From Euryodendron excelsum (lineage: Eukaryota; Streptophyta; Magnoliopsida; Ericales; Pentaphylacaceae): a DNA stretch of 64,000 nt. The notes below the pieces were generated by a model. The model saw nothing but the letters and a program-made list of their open reading frames with translations. It ran no database searches and had not been told where the DNA came from. The stretch is from assembly GCA_033060915.1 (NCBI GenBank), contig CM065386.1, positions 3,060,501 to 3,124,500 of the forward strand. The letters are read 5' to 3'. A program made the translations under genes and the position numbers. The stretch's first letter is position 1, and each line of letters opens with the position of its first letter. Positions 25,801-36,931 of the stretch are shown here, piece by piece.

Positions 25801-27491
25801 GTAACACATCCACAACAATATTAACTTTACTAGATGATGAGAAAAATGGTAATTTGGACATTCGACCGGCTAAACAATATGGACAAAACCTCTTATTTAG
25901 AATAGATCCACTAATAGCTAAAGCTTTATTTGATGCTAAAGAGCGAAGTAACTCTAAGTGAGGGTGTCCAAGCCACATATGCCACACGTCTCCACTTGCA
26001 AGAGCACCAAAGAAAGCTTGAGGAGTAGAAATCTTTGATTGCAAGATGGAGATTAGATAGAGACCATTTTCACTTGGCCCTGCACAGAGTACACTCCCCA
26101 ACTTGCGATCCTTTATAAGAAAGCTATTTAAAGAAAAAAATAAATAAGCAATCCAGATCCTTTGTCAGTTGAGCCACACAAATGAGATTTTTAGTAATAG
26201 AAGGAACTTGGAGAACATTGTGTAGAGGCAAAGAGGAATAAGAAGTATGCAGTGTCACATTATTAGTACAAGTAATTGGAAGTTGAGAACTATTACCAAC
26301 ACAAACAGTGTCTGTTCCTTCATATGCCTGGTGAGCTAAAAGAGAAGTAAGGTCAGCTATCATATGGTTGAGGACTCCAATGTCTGGAAACCATTGCTGA
26401 TCTGATGAAAGGAGACTCATAGCAGCAAAGGCAGATGAAAAATCATCATGTTGGAAGGTTTGATCAAAGCGGCTATAACATCAAAGAGCAGCATGGCCAC
26501 GCTTTTCGCATATTTGACAAGTTGGTCGGTCATTAGTTGGGCCAGAGCCTAGAATGCCTGGGCTATTATGGGAAGAGGAAGATGAGTGAGAGTGATTGTT
26601 GGAGTGACTACGACCTCTAAAGGCTGATCGATTTCCTGTGTGGTTGCGCCCGTGGCCACGCCCATGCCTACGATTAGAATGAGCAAGAAATGTTGTTGTA
26701 TTGACAGTGGTTTGAGTAGCAAGAGAGTTTTGTTCAAGACGAAGTTCATGATTGAGTAGAAGGGACTAGAGTTCAAGAAAGGAAACTGGATGAGCACGAA
26801 CTGTGATAGCACTGCAAAAGGACTCGTATGCTGGATCAAGGCCAAAAAGCGTATGAAGCACAAGATTAGCATCAGATATGGGCTGTTGAGACGCAGCTAA
26901 GGCATCAACAATGCTTTTGATGCGTTGAAGAAAATCTGGAACAGAGAGGTTGCCGTTCTTGACAGTTTGAAGTTAAAACCGCAGATTAAGAATGCGAGCA
27001 GTTGTAGATGTAAAGAATGCTTGCCCTAGGGCAAGCCATACTTTTCGTGATGTCGTCACACCAACTACTTGAGAGAGAACATCCTCAGTGAGAGTGACAT
27101 TAAGCCAACTGAGTAACATTTGATCAATATGATCCCATGTAATATAATCAGGATTGAAAGGTGGAGGATTTGAAGACTCATCAGAAGATGAATCAAGGTA
27201 TTGAGGAGGAGCAGGACAAGAGCCATCAACATATTTGTTAAGATCTTGACTGCGAAGAATCGGGACAAGTTGGTTTTTCCAAAGAAGGTAGTTTGAACGG
27301 TTAAGCTTGACAAAGACGAGATGAGTGATATTGTGAAAGGATGGGACGTTAGGAATAATTCTTAAAACAGATGATGATGCAATGGAAGTAGAAGAATTAG
27401 AAGAGGCGAAGGAGGCCATAGCAGCAGCTTGACAGAAGAGAAAGGAAAAAAGGGATCGAAATTCAGCATGGACGCTGCTGCTCTGATACCA

Positions 27492-27694
27492 TGCAATTCA
27501 ATGAATAAGCCCACCCAAAAGGGTTGCTGTGTATTGTATTTATAATAATAGAGTGTAATGGAAAATATGTGACTAATACATGAAGGGAAAGAACATCAAT
27601 CAAGGATACAATCAAGGATTGATGATTCCTATTCTAAAGCTGTACATGATCAATCAAGCATGATTTTAGCCAATGTGAATTGCGTTGTCTATCT
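27492..27694 (-). repeat. 5' LTR of the copia element
   Basis: 203 bp, the partner of the 3' LTR, directly followed on the minus strand by the primer binding site. The first base is A instead of T (AGATAGAC against TGATAGAC). Confidence 0.92.
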
Positions 27695-27699
27695 GTCAA

Positions 27700-28434
27700 A
27701 AGATAGATTTTAACCAAAAAAAGAAAGAAAGAAAGTATGCCAAAGTGCGATCTCAAGATTTCCTACTCCATTTGGTTCAATGTTGCACAGTTTGTTACTA
27801 ACTTGATGAACCAAAAACAATCTGGCAAAGAATGTTTCTGGACTTGCATAAAGCATACAGTTTTATTTTTTATTTTTATTTTTTTGGATACATTGGAATT
27901 GAAAAGCATGCAGTTTTATTCAAGTTCTACTCACCAACCTTTTCTGTGAAAATAACAGTGGGCTTGGACCAAACTTGAACTCAAGTTATTGAAGCCTCAG
28001 TCTAATCATTTTTTCATGTCCTAGGCTGATTGACAACTACAAAAAAGAATCAGAACCTTACATATCAAATCTGCACTGGAATCAACAAAGAAGACGCAAA
28101 ATGAAAAAAACATAAAAAAGAAAAGAAAAAAGAGAAGAAAGAATAATATTCCAATATAAATAGTTAGTGAGTTAATAATATAGCAATCTTCTAAATTATT
28201 GCAATATACATGCATTTGAAAGAGAGAAGAACATGAATTATAACAGAAATACAAAATAGAATATCAATAAGTTTTTCTGCGCACTTGCAAATACAACAAA
28301 TAATTAAATGGTAATCTAAATCCAACAAGACTATATATAAATCACCCACAAATGCATGGAATTTTCTAAAAATCACACATAAACAATACGTTTAATGGAG
28401 TTTCTTGCTCGTCTCGATCCATCTTTCAGCATAT
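27700..28434. other. Intergenic DNA between copia and the germin-like gene
   Basis: AT-rich flank, including the probable 3' UTR of the minus-strand germin-like gene next to 28435. Low-complexity A/T and purine-rich tracts dominate 28090-28145. No gene seen. Confidence 0.5.
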
Positions 28435-29039
28435 CTAAATGCGCGACTGAATTGCTTCAACTATGCTCTTATCAATTTGGAAGGCCTTGGCAAGAACATC
28501 GCCGGAAATTGGTGGGTTCGATTTGAAAACAACATTAGCGACGGTGATGACACCAGGGTTTTGGCTGGTCAGCGCAGCAATGGCGACAGCATTTCCGTAC
28601 CCAACATTTCTTTGGAAGTGAATAAGTCCCACTGGGAACACAAACACATCACCCTTCTGAAGGACTTTGCTAATGAGACGATTCTCAGGGTTGGAGGTGA
28701 CAAATCCAACATGGAGGGTGCCTTCAAGAACCATCAAGATTTCAGTGGCTCGTGGGTGTGAGTGAGGAGGGTTGATGCCCCACAATGCGTAGTCAATGCG
28801 CACCATCGAGATGCCAAGGGTGTTGAGCCCTGGAATTTGGGCGACTGTGACTGGGGTGACCCTTGAGGCAACTTGGTTTGATGTATTGCCTGCAATGTGG
28901 AGCCCGCCAAAGGAGAAATCGGAGGCTTGAGCGAGGTTGCGATCTTTGCATGCCAAGCCATTCACTCTAACTGCGCAGATGAACCACTTAAACAAAGACA
29001 AAACAATGGCCAATAATAAGTACATGAAATGCGCCTAGT

Positions 29040-29240
29040 GGGCCCAATTTTTTTAGTTTTTTTTATTTTTTCTTTTAGCCTATAAATAAAAAATCTAATT
29101 TTTTTTTAATTTTTATGCTTTCATAAGCTAAGACTAATAACAAAGTAAAAAAAAAACTAAAAAAATTGACTTTTTTGGTTATAACCAAAATAGCCAAGTC
29201 AAAAAATTTTAAATAAATCCTACCAAATAGACCTATAGTG
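29040..29240. mobile_element. AT-rich foldback element in the germin-like intron
   Basis: The right end, in reverse complement, reads ATTTGGTAGGATTT, matching the left end of a similar element at 63194-63365, and the left end carries the T-rich complement (GGGCCCAATTTTTTTAG). The inside is A/T only. Probably a MITE; ends approximate. Confidence 0.45.
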
Positions 29241-29366
29241 CTCATTTTAAAACTTTGAGCAGTTGAAAATGTATCAACATTATCCATTCTGCAGATGTGC
29301 CGCCAAGTTTAATGGTATCAAACCACCATGCGGAGCTACATTCAGTATGAGGGGAACTGTCTAGTT

Positions 29367-29685
29367 ATGTTTCGTTTCTGATTTTTGTTTTTGTTTTTTA
29401 AAATTAGTCGAAATTGTGTTTGGCATGGTTCTGAAAATTATTTTGCTAGAGACTCCATTTTTTTTTGGTACATGGTAGAGACTCCATTTGGTAAACTTGT
29501 TCCAAAGCTTGTTTTTGGACAAATTTTTTAGAAAACACCTCAATTTTAAAAATTAAGAAAAATATAGATTTTGAGTTTCTGAGACCAAATGAAAAACGAT
29601 GCGATAATAATTTCAATGATTTTTTGTTTCCGAGAGGACAAAAAGACCAAAACAGAAACAAAATTGTAACCAAACCCATTGTTGG
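29367..29685. mobile_element. Foldback (hAT-like) element in the germin-like intron
   Basis: The left end TATGTTTCGTTTCTGATTTTTG and the right end AACAGAAACAAAATTGTAACC are imperfect inverted repeats around an AT-rich, non-coding core. Family not determined. Confidence 0.45.
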
Positions 29686-29702
29686 GTGGCAAGCATGCTA
29701 TG

Positions 29703-30590
29703 TGTCACGGTCCGACATTTTGTGAGCTTGGCAGTCACAAATGTGGCCCGTGCGGCGCTTGTCAAGTTCGTCTGACAAGCCAGCCAAACCCGAATCATCT
29801 TATTTGGAAGCTAGAATTGAGCGTTAATGGCCAACCGTCAAGCAACCTCCATTAGAGAATGGGTAGAAGTAATAAACATATTTTCATTGATAAAAGTATT
29901 ATTACATAGCTCACATTATGTACAAGACATGCCTCACGCCATCTAAGAAGTTGTAAGGTAGAGGGTGGTAGGAGCATGCCCCCCTTTAATATAGCATTTT
30001 AAGTCATTTCAAAACTGATACAACAAAACATGACACCCCCACAAGAAGTCATAATGGCCTCTTATAAATTTTACAAAACTCAATAATTAGAACCCTTCAA
30101 AACCATGAAACTATATCCTAAGAGGGTCCTATAGAAAAAAACCTAGCTAAATTTGGACTTGGGAGCTCAAAGTTATGTCACACCAAAGATCAGGCCAAAG
30201 TGAGGTTAAATGGGGGCTCGCGGCTGACCTTGGTGAGGTTATCTTACTAGCATCTAACTTGCACTTTGGCACACACAAAGTGAGGTTATTCAGGGCCTCG
30301 CTGGCACACCAAAATGAGGTTAGATGCTCTTGGTTGGGCGCTAGTGAGGTTAGGCTGCCCTTCACCCGCGCCGTTGCTTGATACACCTGCCGGCCTTGGA
30401 TGCTGTCGCGTTGCTTCCTTGGCTACCCTCTCGGTTGCTTCTTGGGGCCATTCTTGGTATGCCTTGGAGTTGTCTTGGTCATTGTTTGGGCACTGTTTGG
30501 GCAATGCTTGGATAAGGTTTGGACAATCCTTGGACACAAGTTTGGCACTCTTTTGAGTGGTCATGGGGCGCGAAGAAGCGGATCATGACA
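29703..30590. mobile_element. Solo LTR, 888 bp, in the germin-like intron
   Basis: It starts TGTCACGGTCCG and ends CGGATCATGACA, whose reverse complement TGTCATGATCCG is an imperfect match. It is flanked by the exact 5-bp duplication CTATG (29698-29702 and 30591-30595). No coding region or second LTR is present. The GC-richer right half carries five spaced copies of TGAGGTTA (near 30201, 30234, 30281, 30314 and 30344). Confidence 0.88.
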
Positions 30591-30745
30591 CTATGCAATG
30601 AAAAGAAAAGCTCGCAAGATCGAATGGAATACCTGAGCTTTTTGTGTCTGCAATGCAGAAGTCCTGCAAGGGACTAGGTTCAAAGGAAAAGGCAAGAGAG
30701 CAGCACCTGAGCTATCAAACCCAACAATAAAGCATGGTTTTCCAT

Positions 30746-32740
30746 CTTGAAAGTTGCAAAACTAACAAATAATAGTTGAATAAGGAGGATAAAACGAATG
30801 CACAGAAATGCAGAAGAGCCTGAAAGTGGAGATGCGAAACAAGCATAGTTTGAGCGCGATATATATATAGAGAGAAGGGTGATACAAGTTTGCATGAATG
30901 AGTGACGGCCTCTTCCATTTAATGAGTTGCCGACCGAGCACGTTGAAGAAATCTGCATTTCTATGAAACTTCTCTACTAGGCCAACTTTTAATTTACGAC
31001 TAACTCTCATACCTAAAATATGAATAACTGCTATTATTTTAAAAAATTTATAGTTTTGTACAGAAAATTCTAACAAAATAATGTGACAATAGTATTTTTA
31101 AAATTAAAAATTATTATAATAGTATTTTTGTTTTATAGTGAATAAGATGGCTCAGTAGCCAGACTTGTTCTCATGTTAAGTATAAGGTCTCAAACTCGAT
31201 TTCCCTTCACGCTCTCTATTATTCATGTCATATAAAGTTTACATAATTTATCTGGATGATGACCCTACTTGAATTCAAGTGAACAGTCAACCGAAGACTT
31301 GAATAGCATTTATATGAATTTTTTTTTTTTTTGTATAACATTACCCACGATGATGCGGCGACTGAATATTTCGTGAGAATAGCTGAATGCAGCGACTGAA
31401 TATTTCGTGAGAATAGCTGAATGCACCATGAAACTAATTGAACTCGGATTCGAACAAAAAAAAAAAAAAAAGGATAAACAGCATAGGATAGAGAGAAGCC
31501 GGCTAAATTTGGAGTTAAAGACAGAGAAGCATGAGCATTTTTTTTATTTTATTTGGATAAAATAGTCAATAGTTCCTTAACTTATTATGAGTTGACAATG
31601 TCTTTCGCTTTCAGTCTTTCTCTTAACTCCTTACAAAATCCTATAGTTTGGCCTACATGACATTTGTATACAGGTTGTCTTTTGAGCTTATTCTTTGTTT
31701 AAATATTCTCCAGTACAATCGGTTCTCTAAGTAGTCCACATGGCAGTAGAAGTTTTGTTTTCATGTTCTTTTCTTTCTTTCGTTTTTTGTAAAAAAGAAT
31801 TACAAATTCAAAAATACACATTTATTCTAATATATAAACGAAAAACTCTAATTTGTATATTTGAAATTAGGTAATGACAGTTATCTTGATAATAGCTGTA
31901 ATTATTTATAAATTTTAAATTTTGTCTATCTTATTTATTTGTTGATATTGATAAAATTATCTCCGATGATTCAATCTACTATGACGACTATTATCTCCAA
32001 CAATAATTAAAAATTACACACACATTACGTGTACCTACCCTCTACGAATTATTAACTAAGCAAGTCGTTTGGCACATTCGAGAGCTAGAGTACAACTTAA
32101 GTAAGTGATGAACGATGATATCATGATGGTAGTATCAAGTTAATGCATAGTATTTCAATACAAAAAGCCTTAAATTATTTGTGAAATGCAAAAATAAGAA
32201 TAATAATAATAATATTAATAGCAAAATTGCTTCTTCCTTTTTTATCGTTTCTGTTATTATGGCCAATTTGGCTAATTTTTACGTGATAATTCTATTTGAA
32301 TGACCTTAATCACTATAGTCTCTAATTATTAGGTAAAAAACCGCTACCTTTAATCGCGGCTATGCTATGAGTCAGTTTTTCAGCTTATGAATGGCACATC
32401 ATGTGTCACCGAAACCCATCAACTGATATGGGACCCATCCGTGGCTGAGCATTTACCTATTAGGTAAGCCTATCATGAGGTTGAGTTTATGGCTTTTCTC
32501 ATGACCTCCCCTTGCATTGGTACATTTAAGTAATAAAAGAACCGCCTTATCTGTATCTTCTTCTCACAAATAAAAATCTAAAGAAATGCTTTGAACTGAG
32601 TTCACAATATACAAGTATTGATATCAAATTGGCTCAAATGAAAGAAAACTCATCATTGACCAATTCTTTCAATCAAATTTAATTGAATTTTATAGTTAAA
32701 ATTTATTCACCAAATCATCATATGTATTCTTTTTGTGGTA
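30746..32740. other. Intergenic DNA upstream of the germin-like gene
   Basis: The stretch beside 30745 is the germin-like promoter side, with a TA-rich (ATATATATA) patch near 30861-30869. A 34-bp perfect tandem duplication lies at 31358-31425. A tRNA-like patch (GGCTCAGTAGCCAGAC, then GGTCTCAAACTCGAT) at about 31148-31201 may be a SINE relic. No gene seen. Confidence 0.45.
31358..31425. repeat. Perfect 2 x 34-bp tandem duplication
   Basis: The unit starting GCGACTGAATATTTCG occurs twice back to back (31358-31391 and 31392-31425) without a mismatch, so it is recent or conserved by gene conversion. It is intergenic. Confidence 0.95.
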
Positions 32741-32769
32741 CTTAGGAATTGAAACAGCAAAGAAATAAC

Positions 32770-33270
32770 AAAAAACAAAGAAAGAAAACCCCTGCCATAT
32801 CTACTTGAAGAAGATGACCAAACCCAACAGTAGCAACACCCAACTTGATCAATTCCTGATTAGGTACAGCTCTAAGATTTGCTAAGAAATCAGTACAACA
32901 ATTTCTTTGGCTTAAAGTGTGAGATATATTGCAACTTAGCCTTCTTAGGTTATCTTGTTTCATCAGGTGGTGTATGTCTCTTCATCCCCTTAATCAGTCA
33001 GATCAACTGCAGTAGTGGAATCAGACTCAATGAGCACATTCTTGAAAGGATAATCCTCGATTAACAACAGGCCTTTGTACAATTCTCACAATTCTGCTTT
33101 CAAGCTTGAAGCTATGTAAATGATTTTAACAACTTTCCTATAGACATCCTTCAGCACTTCCATCTCCAGTAAATTTTCAGGATCACTGTCAAAAGTTACT
33201 GCCATCGTAAGGTTAGTGGTAAAAACTAGAAAGTTCATTAGCTCCCTTCTGCTCCAACCAAAAAAAAAAA
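32770..33270 (-). pseudogene. RNase H-like (RVT_3 type) relic
   Basis: Fragments in shifting frames on the minus strand recall the plant RNase H-like domain found in non-LTR retroelement proteins: SLKAELWELYKGLLL, then NVLIESDSTTAVDL, then TLSQRNCCTDFLANL. The Glu of KAELW and the Asp of ESDS fit catalytic positions of that fold. Stops and frameshifts interrupt it, so it is not a gene. No reverse transcriptase part is visible next to it. Confidence 0.6.
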
Positions 33271-33329
33271 AAAACACACACACACACACACAACAAGAAA
33301 GCAGCTTATGAATTTGTTTGTTCAATAAA

Positions 33330-36300
33330 ATTTAAGTTTTTTATTTTTATGTTCTTTTACTTCATACATACTGTCAATAAAAAAAATCTATTTATTGAAA
33401 AATCCATTAAAAACGAAAAAACCATTAAGTTGAAATTGTTTTTTGGTCATTAGTGAATTTATCTTAGTAAAAATTAATTTTCATTTTATGATGGGTGTGT
33501 ATGACTTAAAAAATATTAACAATAAAATAAATAAAATTTAATTAAAAAAATTCACCAAAAACAAAATTAAAAATTAAATTACTTCATAAATCATGTCCAG
33601 ACTCCTAACACATTTGGTGCTCTTAAAACACCACATGTCTTTACGCTTTCACTCACATGAGGGTAGTTCCACACTTGTTAATTGATCTCATCTAACAAGA
33701 AAGATTCTACTGCTATGTGAATAATAGAATAAGAATGACATGGTACTTCAAGAACACTTAATAATTTCTCTATTTTTTTGAGCTTTTTCTCTGTATTATT
33801 GTGGTAGGTAGGCCGGTATTTGTGTGGGGCCCACCGCGCTCGACTGTGTCAGACTCTACCAAATACCGACAACAACAGCTGTTACTAACTTCTTGCGTGT
33901 TTTCTGAGCCATTTGATCAGATGGACAAAACGACGACTATAGTTTAAACCAAACATCATGTTAGCAATCCTCATTTTGATTGATTGCACTTTCGGCTCCA
34001 ACCCCTACCTATACGTGGCCAATCGAACGGCTGGTGATGGGAACCATGTGATATGGCACACTTTGTCAATATTCAAACTATAATTGGTTAGTATCATTTG
34101 ACTATTTGTTATCAGATTGTGGACCCCGCTGACCCACTCACCTGCTAAGACCCAGACCTTCTGGGTCCCAATTTTTTGGAACGAGGCAGGAGCTGAATTT
34201 CAGGGGATACTGGTTTCAATCAATTTATGTAACCTTTTTTTCGCTTTTGTTAAATTTTTTCAATTAATTTTCATTTTCATTTTATAAGTTTTTTTAAACC
34301 AAAAAAGATATTTTAATGATTTATAAATTAGTCGAAATGAGTTGTTAGTAATTATACTTTCCAGATAAAAGTTATATCTACTGTCTATCACAGCCGTGAA
34401 AATCTGCCATCGTGTTATTTTGGACGGCTGTGATGAAATTTTAGAACCAAAAAGATGTTCACACCGCAAAGGATATAATAATAAAAAAAGAGAGACAGAG
34501 AGCAGATTGAAATGACAGGTCTATCCTCTCTATGACATTCAAAAAGGTAATAAATTTTTTGTGGTCAGTTTAGTCAAACTGGTTGGCATAATACTTCACG
34601 ATGTTTTGAACTTTTTCCCACTTGTCCGCAGGCTTGTACAAGCACTTTCTGAATAATTATTCACTGTTCTGGGAGTATCACGTCTATTTATTTATTCACT
34701 CATATAAAGTGAGTTTTTTAGTTGTTAGGTGAGGTATTTAATTTTACTTAATATGAAAATTTTACTATTATGAGAATGATGAAACAAAAATGATGTAGTG
34801 TTTAAGGAGCATTGAACAATTTAGATAAGATTAAATTTTTTTTTTACAGATAAGGTGGTAATTAAGTTAGTTTCAGTAGTTGTGCTTAAAACTCTGCTCT
34901 TCTCTCAACAGTTGCATATTTAAACTTGCTTGCGTAGTAATTATGTGAACCAGATCCAGTTAAGAATAGGCTAAATGTCAGTTGCACTTTGATGTGACAG
35001 TAGTGACGAGCTCGCCATTCCCAAATTGGTCACTATAGCTTAAACCAAACATTTCGCAATGAATAGAAACCTCTATAGTCACACCTAAAGGGGTTACTAT
35101 GCTGATCGTCTATTTTCATATTTTTTGCTAAGCAAAGAAAAAAAAGATTAAATATTTTTATTAAATCAAATAAGCCAAATGCACGTATTTTTATTCAATA
35201 ACTTAAAATTAAGGGGTGATTTTCTTCAATTATCCTACTAACTTATGATGTGATAAGGTGATTAAAATTTTAATATGTTCATTTTACATGATTTAATTGA
35301 TTTGTGATATTACATTAACAAAATAACGTGTCTACACTGCATTAAATATTCCTCCAACCAGTGGGGTTTAAATTTGGTAAGGTAGCCCCAAAACAATTTA
35401 ATGAAGGGTGAAAGAGCAAATGTGATGAATAGTAGGAGTCATCTCCGCCAAGTCATCCTCTTTTTTATTTTCTTTTTTGGGCTAACTTGATGTCCACAAT
35501 TAATCTTAAAATTTGTGTAGTCTTTTCGCCTTATACAAATCAAGTGATTACTAAGTTAAAAATCTTGCGAAAAACTTGCGCTGCGAAAAAGTCGAACTGG
35601 GCTAGCCCAGTTGGTTCACCAAGTAATCTCTACAAACCCATAATCTTACCTAGGTTATGGCACCAATATTTAGTTTCATGTATTTAATTATAATAATTTT
35701 GAAAATCTTTCCTTCATTTATTAGTAATTGATGACTATCAGGTAACCATATCTAACTTCAAATGGAAAGCAAATAAAGTATATTTATAAGCCCGTGTTAA
35801 CTAAGTTTATTTTCATTAAATCCTCTAAATCTATATACCAACTGATAATTAATTAGAACCAAACAAATAATTAGTAGTGTAGCCACTGTTAATATAGTAA
35901 GTCACGCTTTCAATTAAATTTTACTTATGTTATGTTTGAATTAAAGATTGGGTGAGCAAAAAAGAAAAAGAAAAAAATATAAAATTACATTGTATTTTTT
36001 ACTTGTCAAAGAAATTAAAAAAAAAAACACATAAAAAGGAAAAAAATAAATATTTAAAATATCTCATTTTGTTCTCTTTTTCCTCATATTTTTTTTTGTT
36101 GGATAAATTGAGTTCCAAACACATAATAAAGATATTACTACTTAGAATTATATTTTCAAATTGATAAGTTATATACTTTGTTAAATATTTTAAGTCCCAT
36201 TTATAATGAAACGTATTCGGAAGGGCTTCCAAATTTTGTTAAATAATTTTCAATAATTTCTTATGTACCTTACTCGGATTCTTATATTCATTTTTCTAAG

Positions 36301-36800
36301 ACAATTTTAATTATATTTGAAAATCACTCAAAATGAATTCATATAAATTTTATTAAAATTTCAATTTCTTCCAAAATTATCAAGAATGCTTTCTTTAAAA
36401 ATTTGAATAAAGTATCAGACTGAATAAATGAGTGGTCCCCGTTGATAGGGAGAACCGAACAATCAGATTTCCGTCATGTGCGCATCATGAATCCAGGCGG
36501 CTGCTAGCAGCCTAGTTTTGGTGCCGCGCTGGTTTGCTGGTGCCAGTAACTTCCCTAAAATAATCGAATCGGATTACTGTTTTTGTTTATAAAAAGGCTT
36601 AAACACATCACTAACATGGAAGGTGAATCGCACGCGCCATAAACCTTCCTACAAAAATCAGCCAGAAACAATTAAAAAAATGGGGCATGGGGTAATCACG
36701 GGCAGCAAACTACTCGATACGCAAAGCCTTCGGGCACACGGGGCAGTATCAAACGCCGTCTCTCTCACTCTCTGAAGTTCTGAACGCCCCACAAGGCTCA
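33330..36800. other. Gene-poor AT-rich intergenic region
   Basis: A CA microsatellite borders it at 33276-33291. A foldback element lies at about 35928-36128. A patch at 35590-35660 (CTAGCCCAGTTGGTTCACC) has a tRNA box-A look but no convincing box B. Sequence next to 36800-36931 is the GC-richer promoter and 5' UTR of the bromodomain gene. No gene seen. Confidence 0.5.
35928..36128. mobile_element. AT-rich foldback element
   Basis: The left end TTATGTTTGAATTAAAGATTG pairs with the reverse complement of the right end (TTATGTGTTTGGAACTCAAT) around an A/T-only core, like the elements at 18389 and 46022. Non-coding; ends approximate. Confidence 0.5.
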
Positions 36801-36931
36801 GCCTCAGGCTCGGATCCAGGCTCGGTCCACAAAAGCGAGTCCAAAAACTGGAGAAGTAAGAAGTGAAAGAGGAGAGAGATAGAGAGAGAAAGAGGACAGA
36901 GAGAGAGGGAGTGAGGCTCGGAACCGAAAAG

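Larger units (their letters stand above)
20721..27419 (-). pseudogene. Copia gag-pol remnant
   Basis: Gag begins at 27419 (MASFASSNSS, then NYLLWKNQ, the UBN2-type gag). A CCHC knuckle (CQICEKRGHAA) near 26485-26525 runs into an in-frame TGA at 26481-26483. The protease core has lost its Asp-Thr/Ser-Gly-Ala form (it reads PDIGVLNH near 26380). Integrase is recognisable at about 26100-25150 (WHMWLGHPHLELL, then LHSDLWGP). Reverse transcriptase starts at about 24699 (EIWSLV), is split by the solo LTR at 24494, resumes at 21877 (QQFDVRNAFLHG), is split again by the MITE near 21720, and has YVND in place of the catalytic YVDD near 21314-21325. RNase H is at about 21040-20721. The copy cannot encode a working polyprotein. 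Confidence 0.92.
20173..27694 (-). mobile_element. Ty1/copia LTR retrotransposon, decayed, with nested insertions
   Basis: Two LTRs (20173-20363, 191 bp; 27492-27694, 203 bp) are flanked by the 5-bp duplication GTCAA (20168-20172 and 27695-27699). The primer binding site TGGTATCAGAGC (27491-27480, minus) matches the plant tRNA-iMet type, and a polypurine tract GAGGGAGGG abuts the other LTR (20364-20372). Domains on the minus strand run gag, CCHC knuckle, protease, integrase, reverse transcriptase, RNase H, the copia order. By eye the LTRs differ at 16 substitutions plus one 12-bp duplication, so the insertion is not recent. Removing the solo LTR and the MITE leaves about 4.6 kb, a normal copia size. 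The 5' LTR terminal T has mutated to A. Confidence 0.93.
28435..30745 (-). pseudogene. Germin-like protein gene with out-of-frame signal-peptide exon
   Basis: Exon 2 (28970-28435) encodes a near-complete cupin: VNGLACKD, then [17 protein letters not shown] (box 1, with the two His and the Glu metal ligands), then [18 protein letters not shown] (box 2, with the third His). The fold and Mn site are intact and it ends in a clean stop. Exon 1 ends at 30633 and holds the family hallmark EPSPLQDFCIADTKSS in phase with exon 2. The only plausible start, ATG at 30745, opens a good signal peptide (MENHALLLGL) but reaches a stop in its own frame; a net one-base shift is needed to enter the EPSPLQ frame. 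The gene is therefore either recently broken or carries a sequence error. Known family members are apoplastic, often with superoxide dismutase or oxalate oxidase activity. The 1.66-kb intron is swollen by a solo LTR. Confidence 0.8.

Noticed and set aside
30286..30564. Open frames on both strands in the GC-richer part of the 888-bp LTR
   Set aside because: LTR sequence with repeated motifs; no protein likeness.
35590..35660. tRNA-like patch CTAGCCCAGTTGGTTCACC
   Set aside because: No cloverleaf, no convincing box B, no tail or target duplication; at most an old SINE fragment.
36863..36931. Upstream start for the bromodomain protein
   Set aside because: It adds only charged residues encoded by a GA-rich leader; MGQIVKRKKKGRPSK is the family N-terminus as I remember it.
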